Assembly (NCBI RefSeq): GCF_004310345.1
Contig: NZ_SISK01000005.1
Coordinates: 168,804-232,803, forward strand
Length of the DNA: 64,000 bases
Direction: 5' to 3'
DNA from: Paracoccus subflavus
GTDB taxonomy: Bacteria > Pseudomonadota > Alphaproteobacteria > Rhodobacterales > Rhodobacteraceae
Numbering within the stretch: the stretch's first letter is position 1; each line of letters opens with the position of its first letter. Shown here piece after piece: positions 10,026 through 20,588 of the stretch. The position numbers were made by a program, and so were the translations under genes. The notes below the pieces were generated by a model. It did no database searches. It had not been told where the DNA came from and saw only the letters and a program-made list of their open reading frames with translations.

Positions 10026-11942
10026 TCAGCCGCGCTTCTTGTTTTCGCCCAGGTCTTCGAAATCGGCATCCACGATGTCGTCGTCGACGTTGCGGGGCTG
10101 ATCGCCATCGTCATCGCCCGCGTCGCCCGCACCCTGCTGCGCCTTGTAGATGGCCTCGCCCAGCCGCATCGACGCATCCATCACATTCTGGATGCCGCCG
10201 CGGATCTTGCCCGCGTCGTCGGACTTGAGCGATTCCTCCAGCGCGCTCACGGCCAGTTCGATCGCCTCGACCGTCGATCCGTCCACCTTGTCGCCATGAT
10301 CCTCGAGCGATTTCTTGGTGGAATGGATCAGGCTTTCGGCCTGGTTCCTGGCCTCGACCAGCTCGCGGCGCTGCTTGTCGGCGTCGGCATTGGCCTCGGC
10401 ATCCTTCACCATCCGCTCGATATCCTCGTCGGACAGGCCGCCCGAGGCTTGGATGGTGATGTTCTGCGTCTTGCCGGTGCCCTTGTCCTTGGCGCTGACC
10501 GAAACGATGCCGTTGGCGTCGATGTCGAAGGTCACCTCGATCTGCGGCATGCCGCGCGGCGCGGGCGGAATGTCCTCGAGGTTGAACTGACCCAGCAGCT
10601 TGTTGTCGGCCGCCATTTCCCGTTCGCCCTGGAACACCCGGATGGTCACGGCATTCTGGTTGTCCTCGGCGGTCGAGAAGATCTGCGACTTCTTGGTCGG
10701 GATCGTGGTGTTGCGGTCGATCAGGCGGGTGAACACACCACCCAGGGTCTCGATGCCCAGCGACAGCGGCGTCACGTCCAGCAGCACCACGTCCTTGACA
10801 TCGCCCTGCAGAACGCCCGCCTGGATGGCTGCGCCCAGGGCCACCACCTCGTCGGGGTTGACGCCCTTGTGGGGTTCCTTGCCGAAGAACTCGGTCACGG
10901 CCTCGATCACCTTGGGCATCCGGGTCATGCCGCCGACCAGGACCACCTCGTCGATGTCGGATTTCGACACGCCGGCGTCCTTGATGGCGTCCGCCACCGG
11001 CTTCATGGTGCGCTTGATCAGGTCGGCAACCAGGCTTTCCAGCTTGGCGCGGGTCAGCTTGATGACCAGGTGCAGCGGCGTGCCGCTGTTCTTGTCCATC
11101 GAGATGAACGGCTGGTTGATTTCGGTCTGCGACGACGACGACAGCTCGATCTTGGCCTTCTCGGCAGCCTCCTTCAGGCGCTGGAGGGCCATCTTGTCGC
11201 GGGTCAGATCGACACCGTGTTCCTTTTTGAACTCCTCGGCGAGGTAGTTCACGATCCGCATGTCGAAGTCTTCGCCGCCCAGGAACGTGTCGCCGTTGGT
11301 GGACTTCACCTCGAACAGGCCGTCGTCGATCTCCAGGATGGTGATGTCGAAGGTGCCGCCACCAAGGTCATAGACGGCGATGGTCTTGCTGTCCTTCTTG
11401 TCCAGGCCATAGGCCAGGGCTGCCGCGGTCGGCTCGTTGATGATGCGCAGAACCTCGAGGCCGGCGATCTTGCCGGCGTCCTTGGTGGCCTGACGCTGCG
11501 CGTCGTTGAAATAGGCGGGCACCGTGATGACGGCCTGCGTCACCGGCTCTCCCAGATAGCTTTCGGCGGTTTCCTTCATCTTCTGAAGGATCATCGCGCT
11601 GACTTGGGCGGGGGAATATTTCTCGCCCTTCACCTCGACCCAGGCGTCGCCGTTGCCGCCATCCACGATGTTGTAGGGGACAAGTTTCTTGTCCTTTTCC
11701 ACGGCCTCGTCGCCGATGCGGCGGCCGATGAGGCGTTTCACCGCAAAGACGGTGTTGGTGGGGTTCGTGACCGCCTGGCGCTTGGCCGGCTGGCCGACAA
11801 GGCGTTCGCCATCCGTGAAGCCCACGATCGAGGGCGTGGTGCGGGCGCCTTCGCTGTTCTCGATGACCTTGGGCTGGCTGCCGTCCATGATCGCGACGCA
11901 GCTGTTCGTGGTGCCGAGGTCGATGCCGATGACTTTTGACAT
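10026..11942 (-). CDS. dnaK: Chaperone DnaK (Hsp70)
   Basis: This is the ATP-dependent chaperone. The N-terminal nucleotide-binding domain starts [18 protein letters not shown] and contains [17 protein letters not shown] and [12 protein letters not shown]. The linker [18 protein letters not shown] leads into the substrate-binding domain and a helical lid. The tail ([19 protein letters not shown]) differs from the usual EEVD-like end only slightly. 638 residues is the normal size. An RpoH-type promoter lies 112-140 bases upstream, and dnaJ follows. Confidence 0.98.
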   Translation of the reverse strand: MSKVIGIDLGTTNSCVAIMDGSQPKVIENSEGARTTPSIVGFTDGERLVGQPAKRQAVTNPTNTVFAVKRLIGRRIGDEAVEKDKKLVPYNIVDGGNGDAWVEVKGEKYSPAQVSAMILQKMKETAESYLGEPVTQAVITVPAYFNDAQRQATKDAGKIAGLEVLRIINEPTAAALAYGLDKKDSKTIAVYDLGGGTFDITILEIDDGLFEVKSTNGDTFLGGEDFDMRIVNYLAEEFKKEHGVDLTRDKMALQRLKEAAEKAKIELSSSSQTEINQPFISMDKNSGTPLHLVIKLTRAKLESLVADLIKRTMKPVADAIKDAGVSKSDIDEVVLVGGMTRMPKVIEAVTEFFGKEPHKGVNPDEVVALGAAIQAGVLQGDVKDVVLLDVTPLSLGIETLGGVFTRLIDRNTTIPTKKSQIFSTAEDNQNAVTIRVFQGEREMAADNKLLGQFNLEDIPPAPRGMPQIEVTFDIDANGIVSVSAKDKGTGKTQNITIQASGGLSDEDIERMVKDAEANADADKQRRELVEARNQAESLIHSTKKSLEDHGDKVDGSTVEAIELAVSALEESLKSDDAGKIRGGIQNVMDASMRLGEAIYKAQQGAGDAGDDDGDQPRNVDDDIVDADFEDLGENKKRG

Positions 11943-12053
11943 GGGTCTGTTCCTTCTTGCGGCGATTTTTCTGGACTTCAGGTCCGTTACGGCCCCCGAG
12001 GCCCGATCCCAAAATGCATGAACGCGTCCGGCAGGCCGGGCGCTTCGGGGGTG

Positions 12054-12082
12054 TATATAGGGATGGTTTCAAACCCCGCAAG
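12054..12082 (-). promoter_or_regulatory. RpoH (sigma-32 type) heat-shock promoter of dnaKJ
   Basis: On the minus strand, CTTG (12082-12079), a 17-base spacer, and CCTATATA (12061-12054) match the alphaproteobacterial heat-shock consensus CTTG-N17-CYTATNT almost exactly. It lies about 110 bases upstream of the dnaK start in the correct orientation. Function is inferred from this match. Confidence 0.75.
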
Positions 12083-12108
12083 CACCGCATGCAGGCAATT
12101 TGCACCGT

Positions 12109-12996
12109 TCAATCGGCTGCGCCCCAGCTCAGCGATTCATGGCGGCGGGTCGTGAAGTTGATCAGCAGGCCCAGCATCAGCGCCGCCAATGAAAACCACA
12201 GCCCGTAGAACGGGTCGGTCCTGAGAGGGTCGTAGTTGATGAACAGAAAGCCCCGCTGCTGGTCGATGATGTGGAACAGGGGGTTCCACATGAACCAGGG
12301 CAGCAGCAGGCCGGGAACCAGATTGCCCACGAACATCTTGCCCGAGGCGAACATGTTGACGCGCTGAAAGACCGTGGTGATCAGCCGCGACCCGCGCGGC
12401 GACCAGGGCCGGATGCCCAGAAACACCACCCCGATACAGGCGCCCGACAGCCAGGACAGCAGATACATGGCAAGGCAGCCGGGCCAGAACTCCACCTCGA
12501 GCGGGGCGATGGACACATGATACAGCCACAAGATCGCGATGCAGCCGATCGTCTGGCGATACAGCACCGCCAGCGCCGCCGCCGTGATCAGGATCGCCGG
12601 GCTAAGCGGTTCGTGCTTGCCCAGCCCCCCCGAGACCGAATGGCTGCCCGCCACCGCGCCCGTTGTCTGCACATGGATCATGAACATGAAGATCCCCGAC
12701 AGCATGTACAGCATGAAGTCGCCGCGGATCGGGGATTGGCGCACCCCCATGACCAGATAGATCGCCAGAAAGGCCAGCAGGAAGATGGCCGATTGCGCCA
12801 CGGTCAGCAGCAGGCCGACAATGGCGTTGCGATGGTCGTTGCGCAGGTTGTAGACGGTCTGATGATAGATCAGGCCCAGCCTGCGCCCCGCCGCCGCCAG
12901 CATGGTGCCGCTTTGCCGCTGGCTGAACACGATCCGCACCTGTCCCTGGTTGCCGGTGGCCGGCAGGCGCTTGCCCAAGCCGTTGTGCCCCACCAT
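12109..12996 (-). CDS. Capsule-type polysaccharide ABC exporter permease (KpsM/Wzm family)
   Basis: This is a predicted inner-membrane permease of the ABC-2 family that exports capsular or O-antigen-like polysaccharide. It has an amphipathic N-terminus, then about six hydrophobic segments (AIVGLLLTVAQSAIFLLAFL, MLYMLSGIFMFMIHVQTTG, ITAAALAVLYRQTIG and others). The C-terminal pattern FMWNPLFHIIDQQRGFLF is typical of KpsM/CtrC proteins. No cognate ATPase (KpsT-like) or outer-membrane partner is adjacent. The start at 12996 is the best in-frame ATG but lacks a clear ribosome site. It is divergent from cysQ, with which it shares a 67-base intergenic region, and it heads a glycan gene cluster. Confidence 0.8.
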   Translation of the reverse strand: MVGHNGLGKRLPATGNQGQVRIVFSQRQSGTMLAAAGRRLGLIYHQTVYNLRNDHRNAIVGLLLTVAQSAIFLLAFLAIYLVMGVRQSPIRGDFMLYMLSGIFMFMIHVQTTGAVAGSHSVSGGLGKHEPLSPAILITAAALAVLYRQTIGCIAILWLYHVSIAPLEVEFWPGCLAMYLLSWLSGACIGVVFLGIRPWSPRGSRLITTVFQRVNMFASGKMFVGNLVPGLLLPWFMWNPLFHIIDQQRGFLFINYDPLRTDPFYGLWFSLAALMLGLLINFTTRRHESLSWGAAD

Positions 12997-13063
12997 AAAG
13001 GTGATCGGCCGTTGCCACAATCGGCCAGGCCGCGCCGCATGGGCCGTTTCGGAAGGAAACTGT

Positions 13064-13861
13064 ATGGAATTTGAACGACTCATCGGGGAAATGCGGCGCC
13101 TGGCGCTGCAGGCCGGCGCGCGCATCATGGAAATCTACGAGGCCGAGGATTTCGACATCCGCGCCAAATCCGACGAATCGCCCGTCACCGCCGCGGACGA
13201 GGCGGCTGACGCGCTGATCTCGGCCGGGCTGCGGGCGGCCTTTCCCGACATCCCCCTGATCACCGAGGAGCAGGCCGCCAGCCATAGCCAGGCCGCGCAG
13301 ACCTTTCTGATCGTCGACCCGCTGGACGGCACCAAGGAGTTCGTGCAGCGGCGCGGCGATTTCACCGTCAATATCGCCTATGTGGAAAACGGCGTGCCCC
13401 TGCACGGCGTGGTCTATGCCCCCGCCAAGGGGCGGCTGTTCCACACCACGGCCGACGGCCGCGCCGTCGAGGAGCATGGCCCCTTTGGCGACACGCCGGG
13501 CCAGACCGTGGCCATCGGGGTGAACCCCATTCCCGACAATCGCGCGCTGATGGTGGTGGCCTCGAAATCGCACCGGGACGCCGCGACCGACGACTATATC
13601 GCGCGATACGGCGTGCGCGACATGACCAGCGCGGGATCGTCGCTGAAGTTCTGCCTGGTCGCCACGGGCGAGGCGGATCTGTATCCCCGCCTGGGCCGCA
13701 CGATGGAATGGGACACCGCGGCAGGCGACGCGGTCCTGCGCGGCGCGGGCGGAGAGGTGGTGCGATTCGACGACCACACGCCCCTGACCTATGGCAAGCC
13801 GGGGTTCGAGAATCCGTTCTTCATCGCCTATGCGCCGGGCGTCCTGCTGGTCCGGGGCTGA
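13064..13861 (+). CDS. cysQ: 3'(2'),5'-bisphosphate nucleotidase CysQ
   Basis: This inositol-monophosphatase-fold enzyme hydrolyses 3'-phosphoadenosine 5'-phosphate (PAP) to AMP. Metal-binding motifs are visible: ITEEQAA, DPLDGTKEF and WDTAAGDAVLRGAGG. 265 residues is typical. ATG 13064 follows AAGGAAA at good spacing. The stop is followed one base later by the kdsB-like start. PAP is the by-product of PAPS-dependent sulfotransfer, and a sulfotransferase gene lies 7 kb downstream in the same cluster. That context favours a role in sulfated-glycan synthesis over assimilatory sulfate reduction alone (inference). Confidence 0.9.
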   Translation: MEFERLIGEMRRLALQAGARIMEIYEAEDFDIRAKSDESPVTAADEAADALISAGLRAAFPDIPLITEEQAASHSQAAQTFLIVDPLDGTKEFVQRRGDFTVNIAYVENGVPLHGVVYAPAKGRLFHTTADGRAVEEHGPFGDTPGQTVAIGVNPIPDNRALMVVASKSHRDAATDDYIARYGVRDMTSAGSSLKFCLVATGEADLYPRLGRTMEWDTAAGDAVLRGAGGEVVRFDDHTPLTYGKPGFENPFFIAYAPGVLLVRG

Positions 13862-13862
13862 G

Positions 13863-14663
13863 ATGTCGGTCTGGATCGTCATTCCCGCGCGTCATGCCTC
13901 GACCCGCTATCCGGGCAAGCCGCTGGTCGATCTGCGCGGTGCCTCGGGGCAGGCGCGCAGCCTGATCCGGCGCAGTTGGGACGCGGCGATGGCAGTGCCT
14001 GGCATCGACCGGGTTGTGGTGGCCACCGACGACGACCGCATCCGCGATCATGCCCAGGGCTTCGGGGCCGAGGTGGTGATGACCAGCACCGCCTGCCGCA
14101 ACGGCACCGAACGCTGCGCCGAAGCCGTGACCCGGATGGGCCTGCCCCCCGACATCGTGGTCAACCTGCAAGGCGACGCGCCGCTGACCCCCGCCTGGTT
14201 CGTCGAGGATCTGGTATCGGCCCTGCGCGCCGATCCGGGATCGGACGTGGCCACGCCGGTCCTGCGCTGCACCGGGGCGATGCGCGCCGACCTGATCGCG
14301 GACCGCCGGGCGGGACGCGTGGGCGGAACCACGGCGGTCTTTGGCCAAGACCGCCGCGCGCTGTATTTCTCCAAGGAGGTGATCCCCTATGGGGGGGACG
14401 ATGTCGGCCCCGGCGATCCCAGTCCGGTCTTTCATCACGTCGGCGTCTATGCCTATCGCCCCGCGGCGTTGGCGGACTATTCCCTGTGGGGGGAAGGGCG
14501 GCTGGAACGGCTGGAAGGGCTGGAACAGTTGCGCTTTCTTGAACAGGGCCGCCGCATCCTGTGCGTCGAGGTCGAGGCGCGCGGCCGCCAGTTCTGGGAG
14601 CTGAACAATCCCGAGGATGTCCCCCGGATCGAAGCCATGATGAAGGCGATGGCCCAGGACTGA
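13863..14663 (+). CDS. kdsB: 3-deoxy-manno-octulosonate cytidylyltransferase-like protein (CMP-Kdo synthetase family)
   Basis: The predicted reaction activates Kdo with CTP to CMP-Kdo, for lipid A core or a capsule linker. The signature IPARHASTRYPGKPL is at the N-terminus, followed by VVATDDDRI, NGTERCAEA, the metal-site region VVNLQGDAPLTP, and FHHVGVYAYRPAAL. The classical KdsB motif is QGDEP, but here Glu is replaced by Ala, so the exact sugar could differ. 266 residues. ATG 13863 is one base after the cysQ stop, indicating coupled translation. Confidence 0.8.
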   Translation: MSVWIVIPARHASTRYPGKPLVDLRGASGQARSLIRRSWDAAMAVPGIDRVVVATDDDRIRDHAQGFGAEVVMTSTACRNGTERCAEAVTRMGLPPDIVVNLQGDAPLTPAWFVEDLVSALRADPGSDVATPVLRCTGAMRADLIADRRAGRVGGTTAVFGQDRRALYFSKEVIPYGGDDVGPGDPSPVFHHVGVYAYRPAALADYSLWGEGRLERLEGLEQLRFLEQGRRILCVEVEARGRQFWELNNPEDVPRIEAMMKAMAQD

Positions 14664-14845
14664 ATGTTCGCGGCGGCGCGTCCGTTGATTTATGAAAATG
14701 CAATGTGCTTTGACGATGATAATAATGGCGTCATTCCGCCGGCGGGGATATGGTCCGCAGGAATGATGCAGCTTTCCAAGGCGGTGGGCGTTATGCTGCG
14801 CATGGCTCCGGTCGCAGTGTTGAATCGAACAAGGGTGTCAGAAGA
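14664..14845 (+). promoter_or_regulatory. AT-rich intergenic region before galU (candidate promoter)
   Basis: This is a 182-base gap. Positions ~14683-14730 are strikingly AT-rich for this genome (TTGATTTATGAAAATGCAAT, then GATGATAATAATGG), as expected for a promoter feeding galU-galE and the downstream glycosyltransferases. Several overlapping -35/-10 choices exist, so no single promoter is assigned. A 61-codon open frame here shows no coding character. Confidence 0.4.
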
Positions 14846-15742
14846 ATGACTCGCAAGGTAACAAAGGCCATTTTTCCGGTCGCCGGTCTGGGAACACGGT
14901 TTCTTCCCGCCACGAAAAGCATCCCGAAAGAGATCATGACACTGATCGACCGGCCGCTGATCCAGTATGCCATCGACGAGGCGCGGGCGGCGGGCATTAC
15001 CGAGTTCATCTTTGTCACCTCGCGCGGCAAGGGCGCGCTCGAGGATTATTTCGATCACGCGCATGAACTGGAAAGCAGCCTCAAGAAATCCGGCAAGACC
15101 GCGCTTCTGGACCTGCTGCGCACGACCAACATGGAATCGGGCGCCATCGCCTATATCCGCCAGCACAAGGCGCTGGGCCTGGGCCACGCGGTCTGGTGTG
15201 CCCGGCGCCTGGTCGCGGATGACGAGCCTTTCGCGGTGGTGCTGACCGATGACGTCATCATGGGCGAGCCCCCCTGCCTGCAACAGATGATCGAGGCTTA
15301 TGGCGAAACCGGCGGCAGCATGGTCGCCACCATGGAGGTTGCGCCGGAAAAGGCCCAGGCCTATGGGGTTCTGGACGTGGCCGAGGATATGGGCGCCATC
15401 GTCAAGGCGCGCGGCATGGTCGAAAAGCCTGCCCTGGGCACGGCGCCGTCGAACCTGGCGGTGATCGGTCGCTATATCCTGGCCCCCAGCGTGATGCAGA
15501 ACCTCAACAAGCTCAAGGCCGGGTCGGGCGGAGAGATCCAGTTGACCGACGCCATCGCCGACGAGATCGAGGCCCGGCGCGACGTGTTTGGCCTGCGTTT
15601 CCGCGGCCAGCGCTTCGATTGCGGATCGAAGGCGGGTTTCCTGCAGGCGACGGTGGCCTTTGGGCTGGAACGCGACGATCTCAAGGAGGAATTCGCGGAA
15701 TACCTGCACGATCTGATGTCGCTGCGCCGGGCCGCCGAATAA
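14846..15742 (+). CDS. galU: UTP-glucose-1-phosphate uridylyltransferase
   Basis: GalU makes UDP-glucose from Glc-1-P and UTP. The N-terminal signature VAGLGTRFLPATKSIPKEIM is intact. Catalytic-site motifs include VLTDDVIMGEPPCLQQMIE, the region around VEKPALGTAPSNLAVIGRYI, and FDCGSKAGFLQATVAFGL. 298 residues, family length. ATG 14846 follows AGAAG. galE starts 4 bases after the stop, and a phosphoglucomutase gene at 21979-23367 could supply Glc-1-P, giving a complete UDP-Glc/UDP-Gal supply within the cluster. Confidence 0.95.
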   Translation: MTRKVTKAIFPVAGLGTRFLPATKSIPKEIMTLIDRPLIQYAIDEARAAGITEFIFVTSRGKGALEDYFDHAHELESSLKKSGKTALLDLLRTTNMESGAIAYIRQHKALGLGHAVWCARRLVADDEPFAVVLTDDVIMGEPPCLQQMIEAYGETGGSMVATMEVAPEKAQAYGVLDVAEDMGAIVKARGMVEKPALGTAPSNLAVIGRYILAPSVMQNLNKLKAGSGGEIQLTDAIADEIEARRDVFGLRFRGQRFDCGSKAGFLQATVAFGLERDDLKEEFAEYLHDLMSLRRAAE

Positions 15743-15745
15743 TCC

Positions 15746-16728
<983 letters not shown>

Positions 16729-16732
<4 letters not shown>

Positions 16733-17778
16733 CCGACGCGCCCCCCCCGGCCTGGCGGCGGGCCTGGTCGGCCTGGAGGCTGCAGGGAAAGCGCCGCACG
16801 CTGCTGCGCCGCTGCCTGCGTGCCGGGCGCGAACTGACCCCGCTGGCTGATCGGACGGCGGCAATCCGGCCCGGCGACATCCTGTGCCTGGCTACTGTCC
16901 GCAACGAGATGTTGCGCCTGCCCGAGTGGCTGGACCATTACCGCCGCCTGGGGGTATCGGCGTTTCTGATCGTGGACAATGCCAGCACCGACGGCACCGA
17001 CCGCTTTCTGCGCGGCCAGCCCGATGTGTCGCTGTGGCGCGCCGCGGGCGCCTATCGCGAGGCGCGGTTCGGCATGGACTGGCTGGGGGCGCTGCTGTTC
17101 CGCCACGGCCACGGGCACTGGTGCGTCACGGCGGATGCGGACGAATTGCTGATCTATCCCGGCTGGGACAGCCGCCCGCTTCCCGACCTTGTCGCGCATC
17201 TCGACGCGGCGGGGCGCCCGGCCATGGGCGCGATGATGCTGGATCTGTATCCCCGTGGCCCGCTGGACCGGGCGGATGCGCCCGAGGGCGCGCCCCTGAC
17301 CGATCGGCTGCCCTGGTTCGACCCCGCGCCCTATCGCTGCCGCATGGTGCATCCACGACGCAACCGCATCCTGCACGGCGGCGCCCGCGAGCGGGTCTTT
17401 TTCGCCAGCGAACCGCAGCGCGGCCCGACGCTGAACAAGCTGCCCCTGATCCGCTGGGACCGGCGGTATGTGTACATCAACTCGACCCATTCGGCCCTGC
17501 CGCCCCGGCTGAACGACGAATACGACGGTCCCGGCGACCCGCGCCTGTCGGGCATCCTGCTGCATGGCAAGTTCCTGCCCGACAGCGCGGCCCGTGCCGC
17601 CGAGGAACTGGACCGCGGCCAGCATTTCATCGACCCCGTGGCTTATCGCCCTTATCACGCAGCCGTCGTCCAGGCGCCGGTGCTTTGGCATGAGGATTCG
17701 GTCCGTTACCGGGACTGGCGACAACTGCAGAACCTGGGACTGATGGATTCCGGTGACTGGATGACAACCGAAGGTTGA
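16729..17778 (+). CDS. Family 2-type glycosyltransferase (first of a paralogous pair)
   Basis: This is a predicted cytoplasmic glycosyltransferase of the Glyco_tranf_2_4 type. After a basic N-terminus come GDILCLATVRNE, the nucleotide-binding FLIVDNASTDGT (79-90) and a DxD-like metal motif in TADADELLIYP (DADE 136-139). The C-terminal half contains HGKFLPDSAARAAEELDR, shared with the next gene. The GTG start at 16729 overlaps the galE stop by 4 bases. 349 residues. The transferred sugar and acceptor are unknown. It clearly shares descent with the 17872-18894 gene along its whole length. Confidence 0.83.
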
Positions 17779-17871
17779 CCAGACCCCGGTTGTCTTGCCA
17801 AATGGCGCCGGTCGCTGTGGGGCAGGCGGGATGGCGGACGGGCACGGAACATTCCGAGGACAGGGCGTACC

Positions 17872-18894
17872 ATGTCGCGGCTAGGCATCCTGGCCGATCG
17901 CCTGCGCCGCCGGATCGAACGGCGGCGGCTGATCCTGCGTGCCATCCGCGGCCGGTTCGCCTTGCGCGCGGTGACGGACCGCACGGCCCGGATCGGGCCA
18001 GGCGACATCCTGTGTTTCGTCACGCTGCGCAACGAACGCGCGCGGCTGGCCTTTTTCCTGGACTACTACCGGTCGCTGGGGGTGCGCCATTTCCTGGTGG
18101 TGGACAATGCCAGCACCGATGGCGGCGGGGATTGCCTGCGCGAACAGCCGGACGTGTCCCTGTGGTGGACCGACGCCAGCTACAAGGCGGCGCGGTTCGG
18201 CATGGACTGGATGAACGGGCTGCTGCGGCGGCACGGGCGGGGACATTGGTGCCTGACGGTCGATCCCGACGAATTCCTGGTCTATCCGCATATGGAGGAC
18301 CGGCCCCTGCCTGCGCTGACGGCCTGGCTTTCCGATATCGGCCGGCAGTCCTTTCCCGCCATGCTGCTGGATCTGTATCCCAAGGGGCCGATCGAGGATG
18401 CCGTCTGCCCCGAGGGTCAGGATCCCTTTGCCATCGCCCGCTGGTTCGACCCCGCCAACTATTCGATCCACAAGAACGGCCATTTCGGCAACCTGTGGAT
18501 TCAGGGTGGACCGCGCAGCCGGGTGTTTTTCCGGGATGACCCCTGGAATGCCCCGGCCTTGAACAAGATTCCGCTGGTCCGGTGGTCGGGGCGCAGCGCC
18601 TATGCCAGTTCCACCCATATGCTGCTGCCCCGCGGACTGAACCGCGTCTATGACGAGGACGGGGGCGAACGGATCTCGGGCTGTCTGCTTCATGCCAAGT
18701 TCCTGTCCGGCCTTGCCGACAAGTCTGCCGAGGAACTGGACCGGCGCCAGCATTACGCCGACAGCCGGGAATACCGCGCCTATCGCGACGGCCTTGGATG
18801 CGGCACGGGCCTGTGGTGCAGCCAATCGCGCGAATACCGCGACTGGCGCCAGCTCGAGGATCTGGGCCTCTTGTCCAGCGGAAACTGGGCATGA
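17872..18894 (+). CDS. Family 2-type glycosyltransferase (second of a paralogous pair)
   Basis: This is a paralogue of the preceding gene with the same order of motifs: GDILCFVTLRNE, FLVVDNASTDGGG (74-86), a DxD-like DPDEFLVYP (131-139), and LLHAKFLSGLADKSAEELDR. 340 residues. A 93-base spacer separates it from the first copy. Its stop overlaps the next ATG (ATGA). The metal motif differs (DPDE against DADE), as does much of the donor region, so the two copies probably add different sugars or act on different acceptors (inference). Confidence 0.83.
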   Translation: MSRLGILADRLRRRIERRRLILRAIRGRFALRAVTDRTARIGPGDILCFVTLRNERARLAFFLDYYRSLGVRHFLVVDNASTDGGGDCLREQPDVSLWWTDASYKAARFGMDWMNGLLRRHGRGHWCLTVDPDEFLVYPHMEDRPLPALTAWLSDIGRQSFPAMLLDLYPKGPIEDAVCPEGQDPFAIARWFDPANYSIHKNGHFGNLWIQGGPRSRVFFRDDPWNAPALNKIPLVRWSGRSAYASSTHMLLPRGLNRVYDEDGGERISGCLLHAKFLSGLADKSAEELDRRQHYADSREYRAYRDGLGCGTGLWCSQSREYRDWRQLEDLGLLSSGNWA

Positions 18895-20588
18895 CGCGAA
18901 CCGTGCACCTGGGGGTCGTGCTGCTGTGCCATGCCGATCTGGATCTGGCGGCCCGGCTGGCCCGGATCTGGGCCGAGGGCGGGGCACGGGTGGCGATCCA
19001 TGTCGATGCGCGGGTGCCCGGCGCGCATCTGGTCGGCCTGCGCCATGCGCTGCAGGATTGCGAAGGGGTGATCTTTACCCGTCGGCGGCGCTGTTCCTGG
19101 GGACGCTTCAGCCTTGTCCGCGCGACCCAGGACGCGGCAGCGGCCCTGCTGAGTCGGTTTCCCGAAACCACCCATGTCTATCTGGCCAGCGGGGCCTGCC
19201 TGCCGCTGCGGCCCATTGCGGATCTGGTGGCCTTTCTGGGGGCCGATCCCGACCGCGACCATATCGAAAGCGTCAGCAGCCGCGAGGTCGGCTGGACCGT
19301 GGGGGGGCTGAACGAGGAACGTTTCACCCTGTTCTTTCCCTTTGACTGGCGCCGCCAGCGCTGGCTGTTCGACCGCTCGGTCGGCTGGCAGCGGCGCCGG
19401 GGCATCCGGCGGCGGATGCCGGCCGGTCTGGTGCCGCATCTGGGATCGCAATGGTGGTGCCTGACCGCGAACACCCTGCGCGCGATCCTGACCGATCCGC
19501 GCCGCGCCGAATTCGAGCGCTTCTTCCGGCTGAGCTGGATTCCCGACGAAAGCTATTTCCAGACGCTTGCGCGGCGCCATTCGACCCGCATCGAAAGCCG
19601 GTCGCTGACCTTGACCAAGTTCGACCACACCGGGCGGCCCTATTCGCTGTATGACGACCATATCTCCATGCTGGCCGAATCGCGCTGCTTCGTGGCCCGC
19701 AAGGTCTGGCCGGGGGCGGCGCGGCTGCTGGCGAATTTCCCCGCGCAAGGCGATGCCCTGCCGCAAACGGACCCGCCGCAGCCCGACCGGGCGATGCGGA
19801 TCATCGAACAGACCGTGCGTCGCCGCGCTTTCGGGCGCCCGGGGCTTTACATGCAAAGCCGCTTTCCCCGAAAGGACGCCGAGAACGGCAAGTCCGCTGC
19901 CCCCTATGCGGTGATCGTGGGGGTGGGGGACATCTTTCCCGGCTTCGAGGACTGGCTGCGCGCGCATCTGACCTGCGATGTCCACGGCCATCTGCTGGGG
20001 CCGGACGGGGCTGAATTCGGCGGCCGTCCCCCGGTGGGTCCGGGCGCCCTGTCCCCGGCTGCCGCGGTGCGCGACCACGATCCGCAGGGATTCCTGACCT
20101 CGCTGATCCGCATCACCGACCGGATGCAGGTTTTCCAGTTCGCTCCGCGAGACAACCAGGCCTTGAACTGGTTCGTGGCGACCGATCCCCACGCGCATAT
20201 GCTGGTGGTTCTGGGCGGCTGGATGCTGCCGCTTTTGCATTCGGGAATGCCCTTTGACGACATCCGCCGTGTCTTTGGGCGTCTGCAACGCATCGAACTC
20301 GAACATCTGGACGTGCTGAACTCGATCTGGGTCCGTGCCCGTCTGCACCAGCACGACCTGGACCATTTCCTGGCAAATCCCGGTCCGATCCTGCTTGATT
20401 TCATGCGCCGGATCGACCCCGACTGCCGGCCCCTTGCGGCGCTGCCGGCGATGCGCGATCCGTCCGGGCTGAACGCCATGCTGCACCGGCTGCGCAACGC
20501 AGGCCTGCGCCCCCGCCTGAGCAGGATCGAGATCGCCGCCGATCCGGGGCAGGTGCCGGCCCCTGCCGTGGAAAGGGCCGCCGAATGA
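18891..20588 (+). CDS. GT14-like (core-2/I-branching type) glycosyltransferase with extra C-terminal domain
   Basis: The N-terminal ~270 residues resemble beta-1,6-N-acetylglucosaminyltransferases and xylosyltransferases of the Branch family: HLGVVLLCHADLD, an IHVDAR motif, RRRRCSWGRFSLVRATQDA, YLASGACLPLRP, and LGSQWWCLT with IPDESYFQT. The C-terminal ~250 residues form a separate domain that I recall as DUF5928-like in rhodobacterales, of unknown role, with VVGVGDIFPGFEDWLRAHL and FATDPHAH-type stretches. 565 residues. ATGA overlaps both upstream and downstream put it in one operon with the glycosyltransferases and the sulfotransferase. Donor and acceptor are unknown. Confidence 0.75.
   Translation: MTRTVHLGVVLLCHADLDLAARLARIWAEGGARVAIHVDARVPGAHLVGLRHALQDCEGVIFTRRRRCSWGRFSLVRATQDAAAALLSRFPETTHVYLASGACLPLRPIADLVAFLGADPDRDHIESVSSREVGWTVGGLNEERFTLFFPFDWRRQRWLFDRSVGWQRRRGIRRRMPAGLVPHLGSQWWCLTANTLRAILTDPRRAEFERFFRLSWIPDESYFQTLARRHSTRIESRSLTLTKFDHTGRPYSLYDDHISMLAESRCFVARKVWPGAARLLANFPAQGDALPQTDPPQPDRAMRIIEQTVRRRAFGRPGLYMQSRFPRKDAENGKSAAPYAVIVGVGDIFPGFEDWLRAHLTCDVHGHLLGPDGAEFGGRPPVGPGALSPAAAVRDHDPQGFLTSLIRITDRMQVFQFAPRDNQALNWFVATDPHAHMLVVLGGWMLPLLHSGMPFDDIRRVFGRLQRIELEHLDVLNSIWVRARLHQHDLDHFLANPGPILLDFMRRIDPDCRPLAALPAMRDPSGLNAMLHRLRNAGLRPRLSRIEIAADPGQVPAPAVERAAE

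Noticed and set aside
10014..11939. Long open frame of ~640 codons opposite dnaK
   Set aside because: It mirrors the dnaK gene exactly and shows low-complexity His/Gly/Leu composition. Such antisense frames are a by-product of strong GC bias at the third codon position.
14664..14849. 61-codon frame before galU
   Set aside because: AT-rich, lacks a ribosome site, overlaps the galU start and is better explained as promoter and leader.
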